64,000 nucleotides of DNA from UBA2137 sp050251555 (GCA_050251555.1 JBFWMN010000003.1:1-64000); one strand, 5' to 3'; positions 18,775-26,880 are shown, numbered from the stretch's first letter. Notes: generated by a model not told the origin, from the sequence alone. A program made the numbers and translations.

Positions 18775-18859
18775 GGTGGGGTGGCCGAGTGGTTAATGGC
18801 AGCAGACTGTAAATCTGCCCTCTTTGAGTACGTAGGTTCGAATCCTACCCCCACCACCA
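18775..18859 (+). tRNA. tRNA-Tyr (anticodon GUA)
   Basis: A class II tRNA. It has an acceptor stem GGTGGGG with CCCCACC, discriminator A, encoded CCA at 18857-18859, anticodon loop CTGTAAA (GTA), a variable arm and T-loop GTTCGAATC. The prophage begins just downstream, so its 3' end is the natural candidate for the left attachment site, although no second copy is visible in the window. Confidence 0.95.
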
Positions 18860-18868
18860 TTTATTCTA

Positions 18869-18893
18869 CAACCCGTCCTGCGTGACGGGTTTT
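18869..18893 (+). terminator. Terminator of tRNA-Tyr
   Basis: Stem ACCCGTC with GACGGGT around a short loop, followed by TTTTTC, starting 10 nt after the encoded CCA. Confidence 0.8.
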
Positions 18894-19128
18894 TCTTTGC
18901 GTAAAAGCCCAATGTTCGCGCGGTTTTGCATTTCGCCTGCGTACCTTTAGAACGCAAATTCAGCCCAAATTCTCTCTCAAATCTCACATTCTCTCACAGC
19001 CTCTGGCCACTAACTGCGTATTTAGTGGTCATGGCAAAGCCTTGATTTAGCACGACTTCCGAAAAACACGGTTTGCAAAGATAAAATGATGCACGCGAAC
19101 AATGTTTCGAACTTTTTTTATTTCGTCG

Positions 19129-19158
19129 TCGTCGTTTTGAATGCCGACGGCAAACCAG
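19129..19158 (+). repeat. Shared phage leader element, copy 1
   Basis: This 30-nt stretch begins TCGTCGTTTT and ends ACGGCAAACCAG. Its arms are repeated at 22444-22473. It ends 34 nt before the start codon of the gene at 19193, against 36 nt for the second copy before 22510. The matched distance suggests a promoter or 5' leader control element common to the two early operons. Confidence 0.5.
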
Positions 19159-19192
19159 AGGGGAAGAACAAATTTGAAGGAGGTTCTTCTCA

Positions 19193-19420
19193 ATGGATTA
19201 CACGGTACGCAATCCAAATGACATGACGGGTGCAGAGCGTTATGCCGAGATCATCACGATCCTGGCGGGTGCGATTGTCCGCCGCAAGATTTATCAGCAT
19301 AATCAATTAAATAGCTCGGAAAGTGAGAGAAGTTTGACTGGACTTCCCTCCGCTTCGAAGCATTCATGTCCCAGCCGCAAACCCACGCAAGTGAGATCGG
19401 AGAAAGGGGCAAAACAATGA
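19193..19420 (+). CDS. Small hypothetical protein at head of recombinase operon, 75 aa
   Basis: I do not recognise the protein (MDYTVRNPNDMTGAERYAEI at the N-terminus). Two things support it as real: a very strong ribosome site (AAGGAGG 9 nt before ATG 19193), and a stop codon that overlaps the start of the next gene as ATGA at 19417-19420. The N-terminal 40 residues look helical. The C-terminal part is basic and Ser-rich. It may serve mainly for translational coupling to the DUF2924 gene. Confidence 0.55.
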   Translation: MDYTVRNPNDMTGAERYAEIITILAGAIVRRKIYQHNQLNSSESERSLTGLPSASKHSCPSRKPTQVRSEKGAKQ

Positions 19421-19890
19421 AAATAGACATATTAAAAGAGTATGCCGCGCTAGAAGCGATGGAGACCAAAGAGCTGCTTCAGATCTGGAACCGGCATTTT
19501 GATGCTCCTCCCCAGTCACGCAATAATCGCACCTACCTGATCAATCAGATCATCTATCGTATGCAGGAGCTGGCTTATGGCGGATTGACCAAATCAACGA
19601 TTGATCGCCTTGAAGCGCTGGCCGAAGGCAAAAGCGTCCAACAGCGTCGCAGTGATGTCGGTCGCCTGGCGGTGGGAACACGATTGGTGCGGGATGTCAA
19701 AGGCGTTGAGCATCATGTGTATGTGCTGGCTGATGGCTATGAATATCAAGGGCTGAGATATAAAAGCCTTTCAGGTGTTGCCTTTGCGATTACCGGCACG
19801 CGCTGGAACGGTAATGCATTCTTCGGCTTAGGCAAGAAAGAGGATAGCGAAAAACGACCCTATCATCGCGCCAGAAAGGCGCGGGCATGA
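19417..19890 (+). CDS. DUF2924 family protein
   Basis: A 157-residue protein of the DUF2924 family. The typical N-terminal segment ELLQIWNRHFDAPPQSRNNR is followed by YLINQIIYRMQELAYGGL, and the C-terminus has SGVAFAITGTRWNGNAFFGL. This family is repeatedly found immediately upstream of serine recombinases in alphaproteobacterial phages and islands, exactly as here (ATGATG overlap with the recombinase at 19887). It may be a recombination accessory or DNA-binding factor. No biochemical role is established to my knowledge. I chose the start at 19417 for its ribosome site AGAAAGGGG. Confidence 0.82.
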   Translation: MKIDILKEYAALEAMETKELLQIWNRHFDAPPQSRNNRTYLINQIIYRMQELAYGGLTKSTIDRLEALAEGKSVQQRRSDVGRLAVGTRLVRDVKGVEHHVYVLADGYEYQGLRYKSLSGVAFAITGTRWNGNAFFGLGKKEDSEKRPYHRARKARA

Positions 19891-21245
19891 TGGAGGACAA
19901 GAAAATCCTGCGCTGTGCGATCTACACCCGCAAATCCACTGAGGAAGGCCTCGATATGGATTACAACACGCTGGATGCCCAGCGCGAAGCCGGTGAAAAA
20001 TATGTCGAGGCGATGAAGCATGAAGGCTGGCGTATTATTCCTGACCTTTATGATGATGGCGGGTTTTCGGGTGGGAACATGGAGCGCCCCGCGCTCAAGC
20101 GTTTAATTGAGGATATCAAGGCTGGCCGCATTGATATTGTGGTTGTTTACAAGGTCGACCGTCTCTCACGCTCTTTGATGGACTTTGCCAAGCTGGTGGA
20201 AATTCTGGACAAACACGGCGTGAGCTTTGTGTCCGTCACCCAGCATTTTAATACCAAAGATTCGATGGGGCGACTGACGCTCAACATCCTCCTCAGCTTT
20301 GCGCAGTTTGAGCGCGAAGTCACAGGCGAGCGCATACGCGATAAATTCGCTTCATCAAAAATGAAGGGCATGTGGATGGGTGGCCCGCCACCGCTGGGTT
20401 ATGATGTCGTAGATCGCAAGCTTGTCACCAATCCAAAGGAAGTCGAGCTGGTCAATATTATCTTTGACCGCTTTGCCGCGCTGGGGTCTATCGCCTTATT
20501 AGCACAGGAATTAAATAAAGCAGGTCATCGCACCAAGCATTATATCAGCCGCACAGGAAAACCGGTGGGTGGAAAACCCTTTACTGAAAACCCACTGCGT
20601 ACATTTTTGCAGAACCGTCTCTTCCTCGGTGAAGTCCATCATAAAGGCAAATACTATCCAGGACAGCATCAGCCGATTATCACGCAGGCGCAGTTTGATG
20701 CCGCCCAAGCCATCTTTGCTGAAAACAGCAAAGGAAAACGTAAACGCACGTTTCAAGCTAAATCAAAAGCTCTTCTGAAAGGTATTTTGGTTTGCGGTGG
20801 TTGTGGTGGTGCGATGTCTCCCACCCATACGAACAAGGGCAAGAAGAATTACCATTATTATTCGGCGAATTCCTATCGTCGGCAATCGTGTGAACTTTGC
20901 CCCGCCAATCGTATCCCCGCTGGTGAAATTGAAGAAGTCGTTAAAGGACAGCTACAGAGCATTTTTGTGAAGCCCCAAGTCATCGTTGATGTTTGGAAGA
21001 AGGTCAAAGCCGATATTCCCAATTATAACGAAGCAGATTTGCACAGCACGATGCAGCGCATGGGGTCTTTGTGGGACATCCTTGTGCCTGCTGAGCAGAA
21101 ACGTATCACACATCTATTGATTGACCGTGTCGCGGTGCATGGCAATTGCATCGATATTGAATACCGTGCCAACGGTATCGAAAGCATTCTTTCCCAATTG
21201 CAACAGGAAATAGAACACAAAATCAAAGAAGGAGCGGATGCATGA
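19887..21245 (+). CDS. Large serine recombinase (prophage integrase)
   Basis: A 452-residue serine integrase. The resolvase domain has the catalytic Ser in AIYTRKSTEEG, DGGFSGGNMERP and YKVDRLSRSL. The recombinase domain includes GERIRDKFASSK and GYDVVDRKL. A zinc ribbon follows (CGGCGGAMSPT, then CELCPANRI). It catalyses attP x attB integration of the prophage. It sits in a translationally coupled cluster: DUF2924 upstream, and an HTH gene downstream overlapping by ATGA. It lies about 1 kb from tRNA-Tyr. Confidence 0.93.
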   Translation: MMEDKKILRCAIYTRKSTEEGLDMDYNTLDAQREAGEKYVEAMKHEGWRIIPDLYDDGGFSGGNMERPALKRLIEDIKAGRIDIVVVYKVDRLSRSLMDFAKLVEILDKHGVSFVSVTQHFNTKDSMGRLTLNILLSFAQFEREVTGERIRDKFASSKMKGMWMGGPPPLGYDVVDRKLVTNPKEVELVNIIFDRFAALGSIALLAQELNKAGHRTKHYISRTGKPVGGKPFTENPLRTFLQNRLFLGEVHHKGKYYPGQHQPIITQAQFDAAQAIFAENSKGKRKRTFQAKSKALLKGILVCGGCGGAMSPTHTNKGKKNYHYYSANSYRRQSCELCPANRIPAGEIEEVVKGQLQSIFVKPQVIVDVWKKVKADIPNYNEADLHSTMQRMGSLWDILVPAEQKRITHLLIDRVAVHGNCIDIEYRANGIESILSQLQQEIEHKIKEGADA

Positions 21246-21661
21246 ACCTACAATACCACGCAGAAGATCAAAAAATAATTGTCCGCATCCCGATCAATTT
21301 GCGCCGCTGGGGTGGCAAGAAAGTCTTGGTTGGCCCACAAGGGCAAGATTTGAGAAGTCTTGATTTAGAAGTGCGCAAAGATGAAAAGCTGCTCAAGGCG
21401 CTGGGTCGTGCGTATCGCTGGCACAAAATGATCGCGATAGGACAATATCAGTCCGTGTCCGAGTTGGCGGAAGCAGAAAATATCAATAAATCCTATCTTC
21501 AGCGCATGATGCGTTTGATGCTTTTATCGCCGCGTATCGTTGATGCCATCCTCAATGGACAACAGCCAGAAGGCTTCGCACTCACCGATATTGAGAAGGC
21601 ATTTTCTCCGATCTGGTCTGAGCAAGAAAAGAAATTTGGATTCGCGCAAAGCAATCATTAA
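21242..21661 (+). CDS. Small HTH protein coupled to the recombinase
   Basis: A 139-residue protein. The N-terminal beta-rich part (IIVRIPINLRRWGGKKVLVGPQG) is followed by a helix-turn-helix of the KorB/ParB kind (SVSELAEAENINKSYLQRMMRLMLLSP). It overlaps the recombinase stop by four bases. Proteins of this shape accompany DUF2924-recombinase pairs and may act as directionality or expression factors. The role is inference. Confidence 0.7.
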   Translation: MNLQYHAEDQKIIVRIPINLRRWGGKKVLVGPQGQDLRSLDLEVRKDEKLLKALGRAYRWHKMIAIGQYQSVSELAEAENINKSYLQRMMRLMLLSPRIVDAILNGQQPEGFALTDIEKAFSPIWSEQEKKFGFAQSNH

Positions 21662-21703
21662 ATCGCTGCATACAATCACATGCACCTTGGTCATACAGAA
21701 GTA

Positions 21704-21723
21704 GGTATTACCAAAGTAATACC
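21704..21723. promoter_or_regulatory. Inverted repeat, candidate operator
   Basis: A perfect 8-bp inverted repeat GGTATTAC / GTAATACC with a 4-nt centre, between the HTH gene and the phage sigma-factor gene. No T run follows, so it suits a repressor site better than a terminator. Confidence 0.35.
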
Positions 21724-21858
21724 CATCACTTAAATCCTGAAAAAATAAAGACTTTAAGCCAATGACTTCGTCATACAAATAACTGATTAAATACAGCTTC
21801 TTCAAATAGTTGCATCTTTTGCATTTTCTATTCCTGACCACCAACCAGGAGTAGAAAG

Positions 21859-22425
21859 ATGTCAAATAATCGTTACGGCGGCGTGGATTCCTACGCCGCT
21901 TTTTTTATTGCTTATAAAGCAAGAACCTTAATCCGCATGCCTATGTTTTCACGGGATGATCTGGAAGATTTAGAGCAGGACATGCTGCTTTATTATCTGC
22001 TCTCAATGCCAGATTTTGATCCGCAAAAAGGTGACAAGCGCAGCTTCATTAAAACCGTTGTCATTCGAAAGGCTTTGATGCTGGTACGTGACGCCGAGAG
22101 AGAAAAGCGCTGGACTGGCGCACAGAATTTCTCTTTATCATTCCAGATTGGCGATGAGGATGATGGCAACACACTGGCAGACATGATCACGGGCGAAAGC
22201 AGTATCTGGGGTGATGTCTTTTTCTCCCAGAGCCAGATTGTGGCTGAACAAAATATGGATATTGATAAAATCCTGCGCGATATGCCGGACGACTTGAGAC
22301 AAACCTACAACTTATTGACAGAATATAGCGTAAGCGAGGCTGCTGAGCTTTTGGGTATTCCCCGCACGACCATGTCTAGTCGATTGAAAAAGCTTAAGAA
22401 ATATATTGAGGACAAAATGGTCTAA
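21859..22425 (+). CDS. Phage-encoded sigma-70-family sigma factor
   Basis: A 188-residue ECF-sized sigma factor. Region 2 is around DLEDLEQDMLLYYLL and FDPQKGDKRSFIKTVVIRKAL, and region 4 HTH is YSVSEAAELLGIPRTTMSSRLKKLKK. It would redirect host RNA polymerase to phage promoters. The ribosome site CAGGAG precedes ATG 21859. A strong terminator-like hairpin lies within codons 7-16, so expression may depend on readthrough or antitermination. It is located between the integration and replication modules. Confidence 0.85.
   Translation: MSNNRYGGVDSYAAFFIAYKARTLIRMPMFSRDDLEDLEQDMLLYYLLSMPDFDPQKGDKRSFIKTVVIRKALMLVRDAEREKRWTGAQNFSLSFQIGDEDDGNTLADMITGESSIWGDVFFSQSQIVAEQNMDIDKILRDMPDDLRQTYNLLTEYSVSEAAELLGIPRTTMSSRLKKLKKYIEDKMV
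21878..21906 (+). terminator. Terminator-like hairpin inside the sigma-factor gene
   Basis: Stem GCGGCGT (21878-21884) with ACGCCGC (21893-21899), followed by seven T residues, 19 nt after the start codon. It is in coding sequence (YGGVDSYAAFF) yet has the full form of a rho-independent terminator. Confidence 0.65.
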
Positions 22426-22443
22426 AAAAATTTTGAAATTCCA

Positions 22444-22473
22444 TCGTCGTTTTTCGATCCAACGGCAAACCAG
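22444..22473 (+). repeat. Shared phage leader element, copy 2
   Basis: Same arms as 19129-19158 (TCGTCGTTTT ... ACGGCAAACCAG, equal 30-nt length, differing only in the middle), 36 nt before the start codon of the replication operon. Confidence 0.5.
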
Positions 22474-22509
22474 TGCTGTGTGACCACATCACACATGAAA
22501 GGAACTGGT

Positions 22510-22710
22510 ATGGATCAGGCACAGAAAAACGATACGGCAATGTTCAAATGGGTGCAGCACACCCCTGTCGGGCAGCTTAAAGCTCTCACGGATGAACGTC
22601 TGCAGGAAGTCAGGGAAACCCTCATTAAGGAAGTGCGGGAAGTTGGCCGCGCCTTACATTGGGTTGAAGGGATTATAAAGCTCAAGGCCATAGAACGCGA
22701 CAAGGCTTAA
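22510..22710 (+). CDS. Small hypothetical early protein, 66 aa
   Basis: A charged, helical protein of unknown function (FKWVQHTPVGQLKALTDERL, then EVREVGRALHWVEG). ATG 22510 has the ribosome site AAAGGAAC and follows the shared leader element. It sits 5 nt upstream of the primase-helicase gene and is probably part of the replication module. Confidence 0.6.
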   Translation: MDQAQKNDTAMFKWVQHTPVGQLKALTDERLQEVRETLIKEVREVGRALHWVEGIIKLKAIERDKA

Positions 22711-22715
22711 AGCCT

Positions 22716-24800
22716 ATGACGCAGGATACCGCCGCATCGTCAAAAGTCGTGCCTCTGAAGCCGCCAACGGCTTCGGAATTGCGCACGCGCTTGCTTAGCG
22801 CATTGCCATCCATTTTGTATTTTCTGTTACCCGCTGGCGTTCTGCGCGGCGGGAAATTCATGATCGGCAATGTTCAGGGCGATAAAGGCGACAGCCTTGT
22901 TGTCGAGATGAATGGCGCAAAAGCTGGGCTGTGGCATGATTTTGCGACAGGCGTTGGGGGCGACATTCTTGATCTCTGGGCGGTTGTCAAAGGTTTCGAC
23001 CGTCAAACGCAATTCCCTGCATTGCTGCAGGATATTCAAACCCACCTTGGTGCTGGAATTGATACACAGCCTTATAAGCCTTCATCGCCGGAACCACAGG
23101 GGCAAAGCAGAAAGCTCGGAAAACCGACTGCCAAATGGGATTATACCGATGCGCACGGCAATATCATCGCCAGTGTGTATCGGTATGATTCCGATGGCCG
23201 CAAGGAATTCAGGCCGTGGGATGCCGTGCGCGGAGTTATGCGTGCGCCAGACATTCGCCCTCTCTACAATCAAGTCGGGCTTAGAGATGCCGCGCTGGTG
23301 GTGTTGGTCGAGGGTGAGAAATGCGCCCAGGCTCTAATCACCAAAGGTATTTGCGCGACCACGGCCATGAATGGTGCAAAAGCGCCGGTTAATAAAACGG
23401 ACTGGTCTCCGCTCCAGGGCAAACACGTCATCATCTGGCCGGATCATGATGAGCCAGGGCTGGACTATGCCCGCCGTGCAGCCAGTGCCGCTGCCCGCGC
23501 TGGTGCGGTGCAGGTTGAAATCCTGAAAATCCCGCCTGAAAAACCGCCCAAATGGGATGCAGCAGATGCGGTGGAGGAAGGGCTGGATATTGACGACATC
23601 CTGCGGCGCTGGGAACGGGTGGCGGTTAAAGAGCCGCCTGCCAAACGCACATCTATCCCGATGTACAGTATTACCGAGCTGCAGGCCGATAAAAGCCCGA
23701 TACCGGATGATCTGATTGCACCGCGCGTTCTTACGCCTGGTGGTACGCTGGTCTTCGGCGGTGCGCCCAAGGTGGGAAAAAGCGACTTCCTCATTTCCCT
23801 GCTGACACATATGGCCGCTGGTGTGACGTTCCTTGGAATGTCCCCCAAATGTCCCCTGAAAATCTTCTATCTTCAGGCGGAAATTCAGTACGATTATTTG
23901 CGAGAGCGCGTGAACAATGTACACATTGTCCGCGAATATGCTTCGAAACTTCACAATAACTTCGTGATAACGCCACAGATAAGCGTGACATTAGACGACA
24001 ATGGCGTGGAATGTGTCGCACAATCGGTGAAAGAACGCTTCGGCAGCACATTGCCCAACATTATTGTGATTGATCCGCTCAGAAATGTCTTCGATGGTGG
24101 CGGTTTTGGCGGCGAAAACGACAATGATGCGATGATGTTTTTTCTGTCGCGCCGCATTGAGACTTTGCGGCAGAAAATCAATCCGAATGCTGGGATTATA
24201 ATTGCCCACCACACGAAGAAGATCTTCAAAAAGCAAACGGAAGAAGACCCCTTTCAGTCCTTCAGCGGCGCTGGGGCGCTCAGATCATATTACACATCCG
24301 GCATATTGCTGCATCGCCCCGATGAAAGTCGTCCAGAGCGCACGCTGCTGTTTGAATTGCGCAATGGCAGAGAAATAACACCAAAAATTGTGCAGAAAAA
24401 AGCAGAAGGTTGGATGGACGTCACATCATATTCGCCGAATGTCGCGCACATATCAGCACATACCGAACCTATTGTGCGGCTATTGTGTGAGGAAGCAGCA
24501 CAGAACCGCGTTTATACAGCGAGACAATTCTCAGACAGATTTGAAAATCACGGCAACCTAGGCAGCAGTCGCCTTATTCGTCAAAAGCTGCAGGGCTTGA
24601 TTGATGCAAATATCATCAAGTTCTTCAAGAATGGTGATGTCTATGGTTTTCAGCTGCCCAAAGGCACGCAGCGTGGCTATCTCTGGGTGGATGGCATGTG
24701 CTTGCCTGACGGCAAATCGATACAGCCGACACATTACAAACATGATATCACCGGCGAGATTGTGGCCATTCCCTCGAACAGCATTGAGAGGGATTTATGA
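22716..24800 (+). CDS. Phage replication protein: primase-like (Toprim) plus RecA-fold helicase/ATPase
   Basis: A 694-residue protein. The N-terminal half resembles CHC2/TOPRIM primases: GLWHDFATGVGGDILDLW, then VVLVEGEKCAQALI and the Toprim-like VIIWPDHDEPG. The C-terminal half is an AAA_25/RepA-type ATPase with Walker A FGGAPKVGKSDFL, Walker B IIVIDPLRNV and the sensor-like IIAHHTKK. It would open and prime the phage origin. It is the largest gene of the early operon, and a cluster of palindromes follows directly. Confidence 0.85.
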   Translation: MTQDTAASSKVVPLKPPTASELRTRLLSALPSILYFLLPAGVLRGGKFMIGNVQGDKGDSLVVEMNGAKAGLWHDFATGVGGDILDLWAVVKGFDRQTQFPALLQDIQTHLGAGIDTQPYKPSSPEPQGQSRKLGKPTAKWDYTDAHGNIIASVYRYDSDGRKEFRPWDAVRGVMRAPDIRPLYNQVGLRDAALVVLVEGEKCAQALITKGICATTAMNGAKAPVNKTDWSPLQGKHVIIWPDHDEPGLDYARRAASAAARAGAVQVEILKIPPEKPPKWDAADAVEEGLDIDDILRRWERVAVKEPPAKRTSIPMYSITELQADKSPIPDDLIAPRVLTPGGTLVFGGAPKVGKSDFLISLLTHMAAGVTFLGMSPKCPLKIFYLQAEIQYDYLRERVNNVHIVREYASKLHNNFVITPQISVTLDDNGVECVAQSVKERFGSTLPNIIVIDPLRNVFDGGGFGGENDNDAMMFFLSRRIETLRQKINPNAGIIIAHHTKKIFKKQTEEDPFQSFSGAGALRSYYTSGILLHRPDESRPERTLLFELRNGREITPKIVQKKAEGWMDVTSYSPNVAHISAHTEPIVRLLCEEAAQNRVYTARQFSDRFENHGNLGSSRLIRQKLQGLIDANIIKFFKNGDVYGFQLPKGTQRGYLWVDGMCLPDGKSIQPTHYKHDITGEIVAIPSNSIERDL

Positions 24801-25087
24801 TGGCGTTTTTCTTTGCCTACTGCGCACCCACCGCCCACCTGCTGCCCACTCAAACGAGCAAAAGGCGGCGGTTTATCTGGTGTTTTGCAGGTGTTTCAGG
24901 TGGGCAGATGCCCACTAAACCTGCCCACTACCCACCTAGAAAAGTCTTCAAAAATCAACGTGCTGCCCAGCTGGGCAAGTGGGTGGGCATCCCCTTACTC
25001 CTACGGAGTAACGCTGACGCTGCCCCTGCAGGGCGCAAGCGTCAGCTCCGTGATTTCCAACCATCAACGAAAGGACAACCTGCATGA
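24797..25087 (+). CDS. Doubtful small ORF over a structured region, 96 aa
   Basis: It starts by ATGA overlap with the primase-helicase stop and ends overlapping the DUF6362 gene, which is the spacing of a real gene. The translation (MMAFFFAYCAPTAHLLPTQ..., basic C-terminus) matches no family I know, and the DNA is dominated by palindromes and GCCCAC/GTGGGC repeats. It could be a coupling ORF over a cis-acting site. I cannot decide. Confidence 0.35.
   Translation: MMAFFFAYCAPTAHLLPTQTSKRRRFIWCFAGVSGGQMPTKPAHYPPRKVFKNQRAAQLGKWVGIPLLLRSNADAAPAGRKRQLRDFQPSTKGQPA
24826..25051. repeat. Palindrome and GCCCAC-repeat cluster, candidate phage origin
   Basis: Directly behind the replication gene there are at least nine GCCCAC/CCCACC or reverse-complement units. 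There are two strong palindromes: GTGGGCA-GA-TGCCCAC (24900-24915) and TGCCCAGCTGGGCA (24964-24977). There is also a large hairpin whose 9-bp arms GCTGACGCT / AGCGTCAGC (25013-25021 and 25038-25046) enclose CCCTGCAGGG and are flanked by ACGGA / TCCGT. An A+T-rich spacer lies between the palindromes. This layout fits an origin or primosome-loading site. It is inference from structure only. Confidence 0.45.
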
Positions 25088-25470
25088 AAGATCAAAAACA
25101 ACTCACCACAGGCGAAAGCGAAGTTGAAGAACGGTTAAGATCTGCGGCGCGAACATTGCGCCGTCTACCGAACGTGAAAGTCCAAGGCTACTTCAGCACC
25201 TGGCCGACAATTATCCGTGAGCCGCTGGAAATTCTTCAGATGGAGCCAGAACCGATGCGCATCACACCGTCGATGGCAGACATCACTGAAATGGAAGAGG
25301 TTTTGTTTATCTGGCTGAAATGGCTTGAGCCGGAAGAACGCCGCCTTGTGTGGCTACGGGCCGAGCGTGTGCGCTGGAAACTCATCTGCGGGCGTTTCGG
25401 TGTGGGGCGCACTAAAGCGTGGGAAATGTATCGGCGTGCGCTAGCCTCTATCGCGGCAAAATTGCGCTGA
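25084..25470 (+). CDS. DUF6362 family protein
   Basis: A 128-residue protein with the features of DUF6362: the N-terminal EERLRSAARTLRRLP, the middle WPTIIREPLEIL and the C-terminal HTH-like WKLICGRFGVGRTKAWEMYRRAL. It is widespread in alphaproteobacterial phages and likely binds nucleic acid through the C-terminal helices. It begins by ATGA overlap with the preceding small ORF. Confidence 0.75.
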   Translation: MKDQKQLTTGESEVEERLRSAARTLRRLPNVKVQGYFSTWPTIIREPLEILQMEPEPMRITPSMADITEMEEVLFIWLKWLEPEERRLVWLRAERVRWKLICGRFGVGRTKAWEMYRRALASIAAKLR

Positions 25471-25587
25471 TACAGCTGATAATCAAATGATCATTCATGA
25501 CAGAAAAAAGCAATCATTTCTTGGTCTTATTCGCTTGATAAGCGCCGCGAATGAAGCGTTCATGTGATTGTAACGAAAGGAAAAACC

Positions 25588-25818
25588 ATGAAAACCAACA
25601 CAAAAGAACAAGCCATTGACGCTTACATCCGCAAGGTTGCCCATATCGACGCCATGCTGCGCCGCTTGCAAGGGGCTTGCGACGATCATTTTCACAACAA
25701 CCCAGACGACATTCATTGGGGTCATGTTGGCGACGTCAGCGGGATTGAGGAATCCCTGCAACGCATTTGCGATAGCGTCTTCAAAGAAGGCGAACATGCA
25801 CCAGAAAATAATGCGTAG
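25588..25818 (+). CDS. Small hypothetical phage protein, 76 aa
   Basis: Unrecognised. ATG 25588 has the ribosome site CGAAAGG. It is a helical, acidic protein (DAYIRKVAHIDAMLRRLQGA) that resembles the next gene product only in size and charge pattern. It is probably an accessory early gene. Confidence 0.55.
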   Translation: MKTNTKEQAIDAYIRKVAHIDAMLRRLQGACDDHFHNNPDDIHWGHVGDVSGIEESLQRICDSVFKEGEHAPENNA

Positions 25819-25831
25819 GGAGGGCAACAAG

Positions 25832-26059
25832 ATGAATAAAACCAGACAAGAACGTGCAGATGCTTACTACACCGCCAAAGAACAGATTGTGGCAACCATG
25901 ATGTATATCGCCAATCGTATTCACAACCCGCCGCCAGCCGAGCGCAAAATGCCAGAGCAAATTATCGCACACGATATCACTAAGTTGAAGCAGGCTCACA
26001 TGAAGCTGCGTGAGATGGCCGACATCCTCGGCATTGAAACCCAAGCGTTGGAGATTTAA
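25832..26059 (+). CDS. Small hypothetical phage protein, 75 aa
   Basis: Unrecognised helical protein starting MNKTRQERADAYYTAKEQ. A ribosome site GGGAGGG lies before ATG 25832, and it is 13 nt after the previous gene. Likely an early accessory gene. Confidence 0.55.
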   Translation: MNKTRQERADAYYTAKEQIVATMMYIANRIHNPPPAERKMPEQIIAHDITKLKQAHMKLREMADILGIETQALEI

Positions 26060-26095
26060 AATAGTGCGAGAGCGCGTGATCGTAGGGATATAACG

Positions 26096-26872
26096 ATGAA
26101 GATAATTTGTTTCAGTGATTTACATTTAGAGTTTGGCAAACCCTTTGATACACCAGACGAAAGCATTGCTGATGTGATGATTTTGGCAGGCGATATTATT
26201 ACCTTCGCTGATTTTTCACCAATTGAAGAGATTGCAAGATCGTGGCGCAAACCAATCTTATATGTAGCAGGTAATCACGAGTTTTATACGCGCACACCGA
26301 TGCAGGATGCTATTGCAAGATTTGAGGCATGGGCTGTTGATTATCCACATCTACACTTCCTGCAGGACGAGCCGATCACGATTGAGGGTATGCATTTCTT
26401 CGGCGGTACGATGTGGACGGATTTTAACGGCGGTAACCCGAACGCGATGATGACGGCGCGTCAGCAAATGAACGATTTTCAATTAATCAGAACAAGCGAG
26501 AATACGCTATTCAAACCTGAAGATTCGATTTTGCTTCACAATCTTTTTAAGACCAAACTCATCAGCTGGTTTGAAGAACACGAGAAGATGCCAAAGGTCG
26601 TTATCTCGCACCATGCACCACTCATTAATCCAAACACACGATATCGCGCCAGCCCCTTGCAGCCTGCGTTCAATTCTCTGGACATGATTGATGTTATCGA
26701 AAAATATCAGCCCAATCTTTGGGTATACGGTCATACCCATGAATGCGATGACCAAAGGCTCGGCGCTACCAGAATTATCTCTAACCAGCGTGGATACCCC
26801 AACTCTCGCACGGGCTTTGAATGTGAAGGCTTTGATCCAGGTGGGGTTTTGACTGAAATTCAGACTGTTTAG
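26096..26872 (+). CDS. Metallophosphoesterase
   Basis: A 258-residue calcineurin-like phosphoesterase with the complete metal-binding set: FSDLHLEF, LAGDII, AGNHEFY, SHHAP and GHTHE. It may hydrolyse phosphodiesters or nucleotides. The substrate is not predictable. Its place at the end of the early small-gene run and before the hip operon suggests an accessory (moron-like) gene. Confidence 0.85.
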   Translation: MKIICFSDLHLEFGKPFDTPDESIADVMILAGDIITFADFSPIEEIARSWRKPILYVAGNHEFYTRTPMQDAIARFEAWAVDYPHLHFLQDEPITIEGMHFFGGTMWTDFNGGNPNAMMTARQQMNDFQLIRTSENTLFKPEDSILLHNLFKTKLISWFEEHEKMPKVVISHHAPLINPNTRYRASPLQPAFNSLDMIDVIEKYQPNLWVYGHTHECDDQRLGATRIISNQRGYPNSRTGFECEGFDPGGVLTEIQTV

Positions 26873-26880
26873 TAACAATT

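Larger units (their letters stand above)
18860..19192. other. Prophage left end, non-coding
   Basis: 333 bp without a supportable gene. It holds the tRNA terminator (18869-18893), an inverted repeat CCACTAA-N8-TTAGTGG around 19006-19030, an A+T-rich tract, and a 30-nt leader element shared with 22444-22473. A short minus-strand frame through tRNA-Tyr is judged spurious. Confidence 0.6.

Noticed and set aside
18793..18987. Minus-strand frame through tRNA-Tyr (ends GGGGRIRTYV...)
   Set aside because: It is the antisense reading of the tRNA gene, a common false ORF, and lacks a ribosome site.
24813..25127. Alternative frame over the palindrome cluster
   Set aside because: Low-complexity translation, no ribosome site, and conflicts with the coupled start at 24797.
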